This document shows, one piece after another, positions 1 through 7,965 of a stretch of 64,000 nucleotides of DNA (positions are counted from its first letter, which is position 1; each line of letters opens with the position of its first letter). The position numbers and the translations under genes are program-made. Below the pieces are notes generated by a model. That model worked only from the letters and a program-made list of their open reading frames with translations, ran no database searches and was not told where the DNA came from. The stretch covers positions 71,840-135,839 of the forward strand of contig UQLL01000003.1 in NCBI GenBank assembly GCA_900541835.1, given 5' to 3'. The DNA comes from an uncultured Porphyromonadaceae bacterium (GTDB taxonomy: Bacteria; Bacteroidota; Bacteroidia; Bacteroidales; Muribaculaceae).

Positions 1-2
1 CG

Positions 3-524
3 GCCGGCGACGAATGGACCGCCGCAGTAAAGACCGACGGTTCGCTGTGGGTCTGGGGAGACTACGTCAGCGGATATACAGACGAAGGCGACGCCCTGAC
101 GACCCGGCGTCAGTCGCCTGTCAAGATGCTGGACGGCGTCAGGCAGGTCTCGGTCGGCCAAGATCATATCCTCGCGGTGATGGCCGACGGGAGGCTGATG
201 GCCTGGGGCAGCAACGATGTGGGCCAGCTTGGCAACGGCACCACCGACGAGGACTGGCATAATACGTTCGTGAAAATCATGGACGGCGTGGACAAAGCCT
301 GCGCCGGAGGTGGCCACTCGCTTGTAAGGCGCAACGACGGCAGCCTCTGGGGATGGGGGTTCAACGGCGATGGCCAACTTGGCATCGGAAACCTCGACGA
401 ACAGCTTCGCCCGGTGCGCATAGCCGACAAGGTCGGAGACTTCGCCGCCGGCAATGAAATCTCCCTTTGGATTACCCCGGTAGGCGATCTCAAAGTAACA
501 GGCAACATAACAAGCGACTATTAA
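3..524 (+). CDS. RCC1-repeat secreted protein, 3' part only (copy 1)
   Basis: The reading frame is open from the window edge, so the start and signal peptide lie outside. The visible part holds the last RCC1 propeller blades, with repeats of the form DGxLWxWGxNxxGQLGxG followed by PVKIMDGV, and ends in the half-blade SLWITPVGDLKVTG that would close the propeller. It is nearly identical at DNA level to the 3' half of the next gene, except for an insertion in one blade loop (SGYTDEGDALTTRRQ here, SGKGLL there), which points to a recent tandem duplication. The function of bacterial RCC1 propellers is not established; a secreted or surface binding role is inference. Confidence 0.85.
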   Translation, partial: AGDEWTAAVKTDGSLWVWGDYVSGYTDEGDALTTRRQSPVKMLDGVRQVSVGQDHILAVMADGRLMAWGSNDVGQLGNGTTDEDWHNTFVKIMDGVDKACAGGGHSLVRRNDGSLWGWGFNGDGQLGIGNLDEQLRPVRIADKVGDFAAGNEISLWITPVGDLKVTGNITSDY

Positions 525-538
525 TTACGTCAAAGCAC

Positions 539-1555
539 ATGACAATTACCCGCACATACATTCTGATTCTTCTTCTCACCCTCCTATGTCCCGCCCTGCT
601 CCGCGCCGGCGACGAGAAGGCCGTCGCTGCGGGCGACTTCCATGTCCTCGTCCTCAAGACCGACGGCTCCCTGTGGGCTTTCGGTGACAACGGTAAGGGC
701 CAGCTCGGCGACGGCACTGCACAGTTCCGCAGCCAGTCGGTCAAGGTGCTTGACCACGTCAGGCAGATGTCCGCCGGGTTATACTTCTCCATGGCGCTGC
801 TCGAAGACGGCACCTTGTGGACCTGGGGCGACAACGACAAGGGTCAGCTCGGCGACGGCACCAACACGCGCCGCCTGCGGCCTAAAAAAATCATGGACGG
901 CATCAGCAGCATCGATGCCGGAGACTTTCACGCCCTGGCCGTGGGCAACGACGGCACTCTTTGGGCCTGGGGCTGGAACGGCTGGGGCCAGCTCGGCGAC
1001 GGCTCCGACGTCGACCGCAATGTGCCCGTCCGCGTGATGACAGGTGTGAGGCAGGCCTCGGCAGGTTTCAAATGGATCGCCGCAGTAAAGACCGACGGTT
1101 CTCTGTGGGTTTGGGGAGACGACGTCAGCGGAAAAGGCTTACTGTGGTCGCCTGTCAAGATGCTGGACGGCGTCAGGCAGGTCTCGGCCGGCTACTCACA
1201 TATCCTCGCGGTGATGGCCGACGGGAGGCTGATGGCCTGGGGCAGTAACGATGTGGGCCAGCTTGGCAACGGCACCACCGACTGGGACTGGCATAATACG
1301 CCCGTGAAAATCATGGACGGCGTGGACGAAGCCTGCGCCGGAAAGGACTACTCGCTTGTCAGGCGCAGCGACGGCAGCCTCTGGGGCTGGGGGATCAACG
1401 GCTTTGGCGAACTTGGCATCGGAAACCGCGACGAACAGCTTCGCCCGGTGCGCATAGCCGCCAAGGTCGGAGACTTCGTCGCCGGCAATGAAATCTCCCT
1501 TTGGATTACCCCGGCAGGCGAACTCAAAGTAACAGGCAAAATAACAAGCGACTAA
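539..1555 (+). CDS. RCC1-repeat secreted protein (copy 2)
   Basis: This 338-residue protein has an N-terminal hydrophobic signal peptide (about residues 1-23, ending LLRAG) and then about seven blades of roughly 50 residues with the RCC1 signature DGxLWxWGxNxxGQLGDGT. The last strand, SLWITPAGELKVTG, probably pairs with the first to close the ring. The ATG at 539 is chosen because it starts the signal peptide shared with copy 3; a longer frame from 467 overlaps the previous gene. Blade 4 has lost the GQLGDGT loop (WGDDVSGKGLLWSP). Only 14 bases separate it from copy 1 and 19 from copy 3, so the copies may be co-transcribed. No lipobox or clear T9SS sorting domain is visible. Confidence 0.85.
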   Translation: MTITRTYILILLLTLLCPALLRAGDEKAVAAGDFHVLVLKTDGSLWAFGDNGKGQLGDGTAQFRSQSVKVLDHVRQMSAGLYFSMALLEDGTLWTWGDNDKGQLGDGTNTRRLRPKKIMDGISSIDAGDFHALAVGNDGTLWAWGWNGWGQLGDGSDVDRNVPVRVMTGVRQASAGFKWIAAVKTDGSLWVWGDDVSGKGLLWSPVKMLDGVRQVSAGYSHILAVMADGRLMAWGSNDVGQLGNGTTDWDWHNTPVKIMDGVDEACAGKDYSLVRRSDGSLWGWGINGFGELGIGNRDEQLRPVRIAAKVGDFVAGNEISLWITPAGELKVTGKITSD

Positions 1556-1574
1556 ATTAATTACGTCAAAACAC

Positions 1575-2588
1575 ATGACAACTACCCGCACATACATTCT
1601 GTTTCTTCTTCTCGCCCTCCTATGTCCCGCCCTGCTCCGCGGCGGCGACAAGAAGGCCGTGGCCGCCGGCAGCTTCCATGCGCTTGTGCTCAAGCAGGAC
1701 GGCACCCTGTGGAGCTTCGGCCGCAACTTCTCGGGCGCGCTCGGTGTCGGAGGCGATGTCGACAGCTCTCCCGAACCGATAAAGATTATGGACGACGTGG
1801 TTCAGATTTCGGCTCAGAACGAGACCTCGATGGCCGTCAGGGCCGACGGCTCGCTCTGGGCCTGGGGGCAGAACGACGAAGGCCAGCTCGGAAACGGCTC
1901 CACCTGCTATACAGGTGTGCGGCAGCCGGTGAAAATCATGGATAATGTGCGCCTGGCACGTGCGGGCCGTTACCAGTCATTCGCCATCGACCGCGACGGC
2001 AATCTGTGGGCATGGGGCGATAATGACTTCGGCCAGTTGGGCGACGGCACCACGACACAGCGCCTGAGTCCCGTCAAGGTGATGAGCGGCGTCAGGGATG
2101 TGTCCGGCGGCTAGAGCAGTGCCCTGGTGGTGGCTCAGGACGGCTCGCTGTATGAACTCGGACCGGGTCTGAAGCAGCCGAAAAAGATTATGGACGGGGT
2201 GCGCAAGGCCTGCTGTCCAGGCTTCTATATGGTGCTTCGCGACGACGGCACCGTGTGGACCTGGGGGGCGAGCAACACTTACGGCCAGCTTGGCACAGGC
2301 GATACCGGAATCAACAGCGATGCGGAGGATGCCCGACAGATTCTCAGCGATGTAAGCGATATTTCCGCAGCCGGATGCTCCGGCATGGCTGTGCGCAACG
2401 ACGGGACCCTGTGGGCCTGGGGCCAGAACAACTGGGGCCAGCTTGGCGACGGTACCACGACCAATCGCCTCGCGCCCGTCAAGGTCGATGACAACGTGCT
2501 TTCGGTCTCCTGCGGCAATCTCATTTCCGTATGGATAACCCGCGACGGCAACCTCCGCGTAGTCGGCAAACCTTTACGCGAAGAATAA
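1575..2588 (+). pseudogene. RCC1-repeat protein interrupted by an in-frame TAG (copy 3)
   Basis: The frame starting at 1575 encodes a signal peptide (MTTTRTYILFLL..., ending LLRGG) and three RCC1 blades, then meets TAG at 2112-2114. The same frame continues at once with SSALVVAQDGSLY and three more blades to 2588, ending in the usual closing strand (VWITRDGNLRVVG). Without the TAG the product would be about 337 residues, the normal family length. The stop lies at the junction into blade 4, at the position after VSGG. TAG ends other genes here (hcp, murF-alr), so general recoding is unlikely. A recent nonsense mutation, a sequencing error or local readthrough remain possible. The downstream half has no signal peptide of its own. 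Confidence 0.8.
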
Positions 2589-2627
2589 TCCTCACTTCTC
2601 AAATCAAAAAATTCAGAATCATCGTAT

Positions 2628-3617
2628 ATGAAACAATCGGCAATACTTTTGCTCCTCGCCCTGCTGGCACCCCTGATGCTCCGTGCCGGCGACAAGAAGG
2701 ATGTGGCGGTGGGGAACAACCATGTCCTGGTGCTTCGTCAGGATGGCTCGCTATGGGCCTTCGGGCGCAATTCTCACGGTCAGATTGGCGACGGTACCTA
2801 TCAGCGGTGCGGGAATCCGGTGAAAATCATGGATGACGTGGTGCAGATTTCCGCTCAGGATGATAAGTCTATGGCGGTAAAATCCGACGGCACTCTCTGG
2901 GCATGGGGTGCCAACGATTACGGCACTCTCGGCGACGGAAGTAATGAGGCCCGTTTTTCGCCGGTAAAAGTCATGGATAATGTGCGGATGGCCTGTGTGG
3001 GCACCCGTCAGTCGTTTGCCGTAGACCGCAACGGCGTCTTATGGGGCTGGGGTGAGAATGAGGACAGTCAGCTCGGCGACGGCACCACCATTGACCGTCT
3101 TACCCCGGTAAAGATTATGACGGGTGTCAAAGAGGTATCGGGTGGCGACGGTGCGGCTCTGATTCTGTGCGAGGATGGCTCCCTCTATGAGACGGGAATC
3201 TATTTCAAGCCCTCTGCTCCGAAGAAGATAATGGATGGCGTGCGCAAGGTGTCTTGCTTCGGTTCCAAAATGGTGCTCCGCAATGACGGCACCCTGTGGA
3301 TGTGGGGGAAGAATACGAGCGGGCAGCTTGGCGACGGCACCAATAACGGGAGATATTCTCCGAATGAGGCGGTGCAGGTTATGAGCGGCGTGAAAGATAT
3401 TTCCAACGGCAGACAGCACTCCATGGCAGTCTGCGAGGATGGCTCCCTGTGGGCCTGGGGTGGAAATCGGTACAGCCAGCTCGGCGACGGCACCACCACC
3501 GACCGCCTTCGGCCCGTCAGGATTGAAGGCAATGTGCGCTCGGTCTCCTGCGGCTTTACCGTTTCCGCCTGGATTACGGCGGACGGCGAGCTCCGCATGG
3601 TCGGCAAACCCTTATGA
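2628..3617 (+). CDS. RCC1-repeat secreted protein (copy 4)
   Basis: This 329-residue protein begins with the signal peptide MKQSAILLLLALLAPLMLRA, followed by GDKKDVAVG and six recognisable RCC1 blades plus the closing strand AWITADGELRMVG. Blade 4 keeps only its first strand (CEDGSLYETGIYFKPSAPKK) and lacks the WG and GQLGDGT elements; this form recurs in copies 3, 5, 6 and 8. The upstream spacer (TCTCAAATCA...TCGTATATG) is repeated before copy 5, so the duplication unit includes the intergenic DNA. It is a paralogue of its neighbours in one same-strand series. The biochemical role is unknown. Confidence 0.87.
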   Translation: MKQSAILLLLALLAPLMLRAGDKKDVAVGNNHVLVLRQDGSLWAFGRNSHGQIGDGTYQRCGNPVKIMDDVVQISAQDDKSMAVKSDGTLWAWGANDYGTLGDGSNEARFSPVKVMDNVRMACVGTRQSFAVDRNGVLWGWGENEDSQLGDGTTIDRLTPVKIMTGVKEVSGGDGAALILCEDGSLYETGIYFKPSAPKKIMDGVRKVSCFGSKMVLRNDGTLWMWGKNTSGQLGDGTNNGRYSPNEAVQVMSGVKDISNGRQHSMAVCEDGSLWAWGGNRYSQLGDGTTTDRLRPVRIEGNVRSVSCGFTVSAWITADGELRMVGKPL

Positions 3618-3655
3618 GAAGAATAACCCTCATTTCTCAAATCAACAAATCGTAT

Positions 3656-4648
3656 ATGAAACAATCGGCAATACTTTTGCTCCTCGCCCTGCTGTCGCCC
3701 CTGATGCTCCGCGCCGGCGACAAGAAGGATGTGGCGGTGGGAAACTGGCATGCCCTTGTGCTTAAGCAGGATGGCTCTCTATGGACTTTCGGCAGAAATG
3801 GAAACGGACAGCTTGGCGACGGCACCACGACCGACCGCTTTGAGCCGGTGAACATTCTCAACAATGTGGTTCAGATTTCGGCACAAGGTTGTGTATCCAT
3901 GGCGGTCAAATCCGACGGTTCCCTTTGGGCCTGGGGCGAGAATGATTTCGCCTCTTTGGGCGACGGCACAAAAACCGAACGCCACTCCCCGGTGAAGATA
4001 ATGGACAATGTGCGGAAGGCTGCCGCAGGATGGCTACATGCCTATGCCATTGACCGCAATGGCGGTCTTTGGGCCTGGGGCACTTGCTGGAATGGTTATG
4101 ACAACGAGGACCAGGTGGATTTCCTCTCTCCGGTCAAGGTTATGTCGGGTGTGAGGGATGTGTCCGTCACAACGCCCGGTGACGCACTGATTGTATGCGA
4201 GGACGGGTCGCTGTATAAAATCATGTACGACTACCGCAATCCCCGCAAAATCATGGATAACGTAGTCAAGGTTTCCTGCAATGGCCCCAATCTTGCACTG
4301 CGTCGCGACGGCAGCCTGTGGACATGGGGGCTTAATTCCCACGGTGAACTGGGCGACGGTACCACTGACAAGCGTTATTCCCATGAGCAGGCATTAAGGA
4401 TTATGACGGATGTAACCGACATTTCCTCCGGCCTGTACCATGGCATGGCCGTGCGCAACGACGGCTCATTATGGGCATGGGGCAGTAATGAGGTCGGTCA
4501 GCTTGGCGACGGCACCACCAACGACCATTTTACACCCGTAAAGATTGAAGATAATGTGCGTGCCGTGGCCTGTGGTGTCGATCTGTCCGCCTGGATTACA
4601 CGCGACGGCGAGCTGCGCATGGTTGGCAAGCCATTTAAGGAGAAATAA
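3656..4648 (+). CDS. RCC1-repeat secreted protein (copy 5)
   Basis: This 330-residue protein shares the signal peptide MKQSAILLLLALLSPLMLRA with copies 4 and 6. A longer frame from 3614 would overlap copy 4 by four bases, but the start at 3656 is preferred because the signal peptide begins there in every paralogue. RCC1 blades follow, with blade 4 reduced to CEDGSLYKIMYDYRNPRK and blade 3 carrying an unusual loop (WGTCWNGYDNEDQVD) in place of GQLGDGT. It ends in AWITRDGELRMVGKPFKEK. The divergent loops sit on an otherwise conserved frame, as expected if the propeller presents variable binding surfaces; that reading is inference. Confidence 0.86.
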   Translation: MKQSAILLLLALLSPLMLRAGDKKDVAVGNWHALVLKQDGSLWTFGRNGNGQLGDGTTTDRFEPVNILNNVVQISAQGCVSMAVKSDGSLWAWGENDFASLGDGTKTERHSPVKIMDNVRKAAAGWLHAYAIDRNGGLWAWGTCWNGYDNEDQVDFLSPVKVMSGVRDVSVTTPGDALIVCEDGSLYKIMYDYRNPRKIMDNVVKVSCNGPNLALRRDGSLWTWGLNSHGELGDGTTDKRYSHEQALRIMTDVTDISSGLYHGMAVRNDGSLWAWGSNEVGQLGDGTTNDHFTPVKIEDNVRAVACGVDLSAWITRDGELRMVGKPFKEK

Positions 4649-4728
4649 ATAAGAAAAATTACATAACCCTGATTTTGAAAATTCTCACAAACAAGTATAA
4701 ACTAATTTTTAGAACTCACTTAGCTTAT

Positions 4729-5718
4729 ATGAAACAATCTGCAATACTTTTGCTTCTCGCCCTGCTGGCACCCCTGATGCTTCGCGCCGGCGACAAGAAA
4801 GCCGTGGCCGTAGGCTCCGGCCATGCCCTCGTCCTCAAGACCGACGGCTCCCTGTGGGCCTTCGGCCGCAACACCGACGGCCAGCTCGGTGACGGCACCA
4901 CCGACTGGCAGAAGACGCCCGTGAAAATCATGGACGGCGTGGTGCAAGTCTCCGCCTGCGATAACACCTCCATGGCCGTCAAGCAGGACGGCTCCCTGTG
5001 GGCCTGGGGCGAGGACCGTTACGGCAACCTCGGCCTCGGCACCAAGAAGGTCAACAGCAAGGTGCCCGTGAAAATCCTCGACAACATCAAGTACGTGCAG
5101 GTCGGCGGTCAGCATTCCATGGCCATAGACCGCAACGGCAACCTGTGGGCGTGGGGCAACAACTCCCACGGCCAGATATGCACCGGCACGCATGGCGACT
5201 GCCTGCGGCCCACCAAAGTGATGTCGGGTGTCAGCCACGTGTCGGGTGGCGGCGACGAGACTCTGGTCGTATGCCGGGACGGCTCCCTGTGGCTCATGGC
5301 TCCTGGCATCGCGCAGCCCAGGAAGCTGATGGACGGCGTCAGGAAAGCCTCGACCCAGAACAACATCAACATGGTGCTCCGCAATGACGGCACTCTGTTG
5401 ACGTGGGGAACCAATCGCAACGGCCAGCTCGGCGACGGCACTACCGAATATCGATACGACCCCTCCGAAGCCCGTCAGATCATGAGCGGCGTCAGCGACA
5501 TCTGCGCCGACAACCGTCACGCCATGGCCATCAAGACCGACGGCTCCCTGTGGGCCTGGGGCTGGAACGAGTACGGCCAGCTCGGCAACGGCACAAAGTC
5601 CGACAGCCACATCCCCGTAAAGGTTGACGACGGCGTCCGGTCCGTGGCCTGCGGATACATGATTTCCCTCTGGATCACCACCGACGGCGAGCTCCGCATG
5701 GTTGGCGAACCCTTCTAA
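4729..5718 (+). CDS. RCC1-repeat secreted protein (copy 6)
   Basis: This 329-residue protein starts at 4729 with the family signal peptide; an in-frame ATG at 4675 would add 18 residues ahead of it and is not supported by the paralogues. Blades 1-3 and 5-6 carry the RCC1 signature, and blade 4 is the short form CRDGSLWLMAPGIAQPRK. The gene is more GC-rich at third codon positions than copies 4 and 5. An 80-base AT-rich spacer separates it from copy 5. Downstream, the series is interrupted by a nested palindromic repeat at 5751-5827. Confidence 0.86.
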   Translation: MKQSAILLLLALLAPLMLRAGDKKAVAVGSGHALVLKTDGSLWAFGRNTDGQLGDGTTDWQKTPVKIMDGVVQVSACDNTSMAVKQDGSLWAWGEDRYGNLGLGTKKVNSKVPVKILDNIKYVQVGGQHSMAIDRNGNLWAWGNNSHGQICTGTHGDCLRPTKVMSGVSHVSGGGDETLVVCRDGSLWLMAPGIAQPRKLMDGVRKASTQNNINMVLRNDGTLLTWGTNRNGQLGDGTTEYRYDPSEARQIMSGVSDICADNRHAMAIKTDGSLWAWGWNEYGQLGNGTKSDSHIPVKVDDGVRSVACGYMISLWITTDGELRMVGEPF

Positions 5719-5750
5719 ATATAGCCCCCGCTCAGAGATGCATCATCTAA

Positions 5751-5827
5751 CGCTTGTAGGGACGCACCCTGGTGCGTCCGAAAACCACGGCTCGAAGCAG
5801 ACGCACCTTGGTGCGTCCCTGCAAGCG
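5751..5827. repeat. Nested palindromic repeat (REP/BIME-like)
   Basis: The 77-bp element has outer arms CGCTTGTAGGGACGCACC and GGTGCGTCCCTGCAAGCG, which pair over 18 positions with one T-G wobble. Inside are two smaller palindromes, GGACGCACC-CT-GGTGCGTCC and GACGCACC-TT-GGTGCGTC. It fills most of the gap between RCC1 copies 6 and 7. The string GTGCGTCCCTGCA occurs again inside the GSCFA gene at 16653-16665. Termination of transcription is an alternative role, but there is no T-run and the nested architecture favours a repetitive extragenic palindrome. Confidence 0.75.
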
Positions 5828-5867
5828 ATATTTCAACAACATTGTAGCAACTAACGTACCCTCCATA

Positions 5868-6908
5868 ATGAAGAATATCCGCATCATATGTCTCCTATTT
5901 CTGCTCGTGCTGCTGGCGCCTGTCGCCCGGGCCGGTGACAAGAAAGCCTGCGCGGCCGGATGGGACTTCGGTCTCGTACTCAAGACTGACGGCTCACTGT
6001 GGGCCTTCGGCAAGAATGAACGCGGTCAGCTCGGCGACGGTACCACTACCACGCGCACCACACCGGTCAAGGTTATGAACAACGTCAGGCAGATGGCTGC
6101 CGGCGGCTCTCACTCTCTCGCTCTCTGCAACGACGGCTCCGTATGGTCGTGGGGTTCCAACAAGAGCGGACAGCTCGGCGACGGGACTTTTCAGAATCGT
6201 TACACGCCTAAGAAAATCATGACCGGCATGAAGTATGTAGCTGCTGCAGGCGGCGTTTCCATGGCTATCGGTCAGGATGGCTCACTGTGGGTGTGGGGTA
6301 ATAACAAGAACGGCAAACTCGGCGACGGCACCACTGCCAACAATCCCAATCCGCATGTGCTGATGTCAGGCATCAGGGACGTTTCCTGCGGAAGCAGCCG
6401 TATCTTGGCTGTCGGAACCGACGGCACGCTCTGGGGCTGGGGATATAACCGCGACGGCTACCTTGGCGACGGCTCCCGTATAAACAGACTGCGCCCGGTT
6501 CGTTTAGCCTCCGGCATGCGTTCAGCCTCGCAGGGTGGCGATTGCTCCGTGGCTGTCGGCACCGACGGCTCACTGTGGTGCTGGGGCTTCGGCGGAAACG
6601 GACAGACAGGCGACGGCACCGACAACGACAGAATGCGCCCTGTCAGGATACGTACATCCGGCGTGCGTACAGCGGCTGCCGGATATACCACAAGCATGGC
6701 CATTCTCACCGACGGCACCCTGCTGGGCTGGGGCTCGAACTGCGACGGACTGCTCGGGAGCAATGTCTATAACGACTATGTCTACTCTCCTGTCCGTGTG
6801 GCGGACGGCATACGCGATGTCTCGGTCTCGAAGGGCTATTGGTGGGCTATGTGGATTACTGACAGCGGCGACCTTAAAGTGGTCGGCACCATGTTCTCCA
6901 AATACTGA
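5868..6908 (+). CDS. RCC1-repeat secreted protein (copy 7, divergent subtype)
   Basis: This 346-residue protein is the most divergent member of the array. The start at 5868 gives a good signal peptide (MKNIRIICLLFLLVLLAPVARA); the longer frame from 5772 would translate through the palindromic repeat. Unlike its neighbours, all its blades, including blade 4 (GTDGTLWGWGYNRDGYLGDG), keep the full RCC1 signature. Its closing strand is MWITDSGDLKVVG. It may be the least degenerate type from which the others diverged, or a separate lineage. Function unknown. Confidence 0.85.
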   Translation: MKNIRIICLLFLLVLLAPVARAGDKKACAAGWDFGLVLKTDGSLWAFGKNERGQLGDGTTTTRTTPVKVMNNVRQMAAGGSHSLALCNDGSVWSWGSNKSGQLGDGTFQNRYTPKKIMTGMKYVAAAGGVSMAIGQDGSLWVWGNNKNGKLGDGTTANNPNPHVLMSGIRDVSCGSSRILAVGTDGTLWGWGYNRDGYLGDGSRINRLRPVRLASGMRSASQGGDCSVAVGTDGSLWCWGFGGNGQTGDGTDNDRMRPVRIRTSGVRTAAAGYTTSMAILTDGTLLGWGSNCDGLLGSNVYNDYVYSPVRVADGIRDVSVSKGYWWAMWITDSGDLKVVGTMFSKY

Positions 6909-6956
6909 TGTGCCTGTTCCCGTTCGGGTCCGGCACGTTACTATGTAATTAACGAC

Positions 6957-7946
6957 ATGAAAAAATTTCTCACCTGTCTTTCCCTCTCTCTCCTTCTCCT
7001 TTCTCCTTCTCTTCTCCGCGCCGGCGACAAGAAAGCCGTGGCCTTGGGCGACAACCATGCTCTCGTCCTCAAGACCGACGGTACGCTGTGGGCCTTCGGC
7101 CGCAACTCCTACGGCCAGCTCGGCGACGGCACCGAGAACTGGCAGAAGACGCCAGTGAAGATAATGGACAATGTGGTGCAGATTTCAGCCCAGGATAACA
7201 AGTCTATGGCACTCAAGGCTGACGGCACTCTGTGGACATGGGGCGAGAATGACTATGGCTCCCTGGGCGACGGCACCAGGGATGAACACAGCACCCCGAA
7301 GAAGATTATGGATAATGTGATGTCGGCCTGCGTGGGCGACCAGCAATCCTTTGCCGTAGACCGCGACGGCTGGCTTTGGGCATGGGGTAACAATTCGCAC
7401 GGCCAGCTCGGCGACGGCACTACTACCGACCATTATACGCCGGTCAGGATTATGTCCGGAGCGAAGGATGTGACGGGTGGTGCCGGAACTGCCTTTGTGG
7501 TGTGTCAGGACGGGTCGCTGTATCAGTTGAGCCCCGGGCTGAAGAGCCCGCGCAAAATCATGGAGGGCGTAGTCAAGGCATCATGCTACGGGCCCTATAT
7601 GGCCCTTCGCCGTGACGGCACATTATGGACATGGGGTTATAACGGTAGCGGCGAATTGGGCGACGGTACCACCGAGAGCCGCTACGATCCCTCCGATGCC
7701 TACAAGATAATGAGCGGAGTGACCGACTTCTCCTCGGGTTACCGCCATGCCATGGCCGTCCGCAAGGATGGCACGCTTTGGGCCTGGGGCTGGAACAACT
7801 ACGGCCAGCTCGGCAACGGCACCACCACCGGCACCCTGCGGCCCATACAAATCGACGACAATGTCAGCTCCGTTTCCTGTGGTTACGCCATTTCCGCATG
7901 GATAACCCGCGACGGCGATCTCCGCATGGTCGGCCGTCCCTTCTGA
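6957..7946 (+). CDS. RCC1-repeat secreted protein (copy 8, end of array)
   Basis: This 329-residue protein returns to the subtype of copies 4-6, although copy 7 lies between. Its signal peptide is built differently (MKKFLTCLSLSLLLLSPSLLRA) but is followed by the same GDKKAVA. Blade 4 is the reduced form CQDGSLYQLSPGLKSPRK. The interleaving of subtypes suggests unequal crossing-over or gene conversion rather than simple end-to-end copying. The gene converges with the MATE gene on the other strand, with stops 20 bases apart. Confidence 0.86.
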   Translation: MKKFLTCLSLSLLLLSPSLLRAGDKKAVALGDNHALVLKTDGTLWAFGRNSYGQLGDGTENWQKTPVKIMDNVVQISAQDNKSMALKADGTLWTWGENDYGSLGDGTRDEHSTPKKIMDNVMSACVGDQQSFAVDRDGWLWAWGNNSHGQLGDGTTTDHYTPVRIMSGAKDVTGGAGTAFVVCQDGSLYQLSPGLKSPRKIMEGVVKASCYGPYMALRRDGTLWTWGYNGSGELGDGTTESRYDPSDAYKIMSGVTDFSSGYRHAMAVRKDGTLWAWGWNNYGQLGNGTTTGTLRPIQIDDNVSSVSCGYAISAWITRDGDLRMVGRPF

Positions 7947-7965
7947 ACAGATGCGCGAGCTAATC

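Noticed and set aside
2112..2114. TAG recoded as an amino acid
   Set aside because: TAG ends hcp and murF-alr in this window, so a reassigned code is unlikely; a local effect remains possible.
4729..5718. T9SS sorting domain on the RCC1 proteins
   Set aside because: The conserved C-terminus (ITxDGELRMVGKPF) completes the propeller and lacks the features of type A or B CTDs.
1..7946. Diversity-generating retroelement or CRISPR-like basis for the RCC1 repeats
   Set aside because: There is no reverse transcriptase, no template/variable repeat pair with adenine-specific changes, and no short regularly spaced repeats. The repetition is protein blades and whole-gene duplication.
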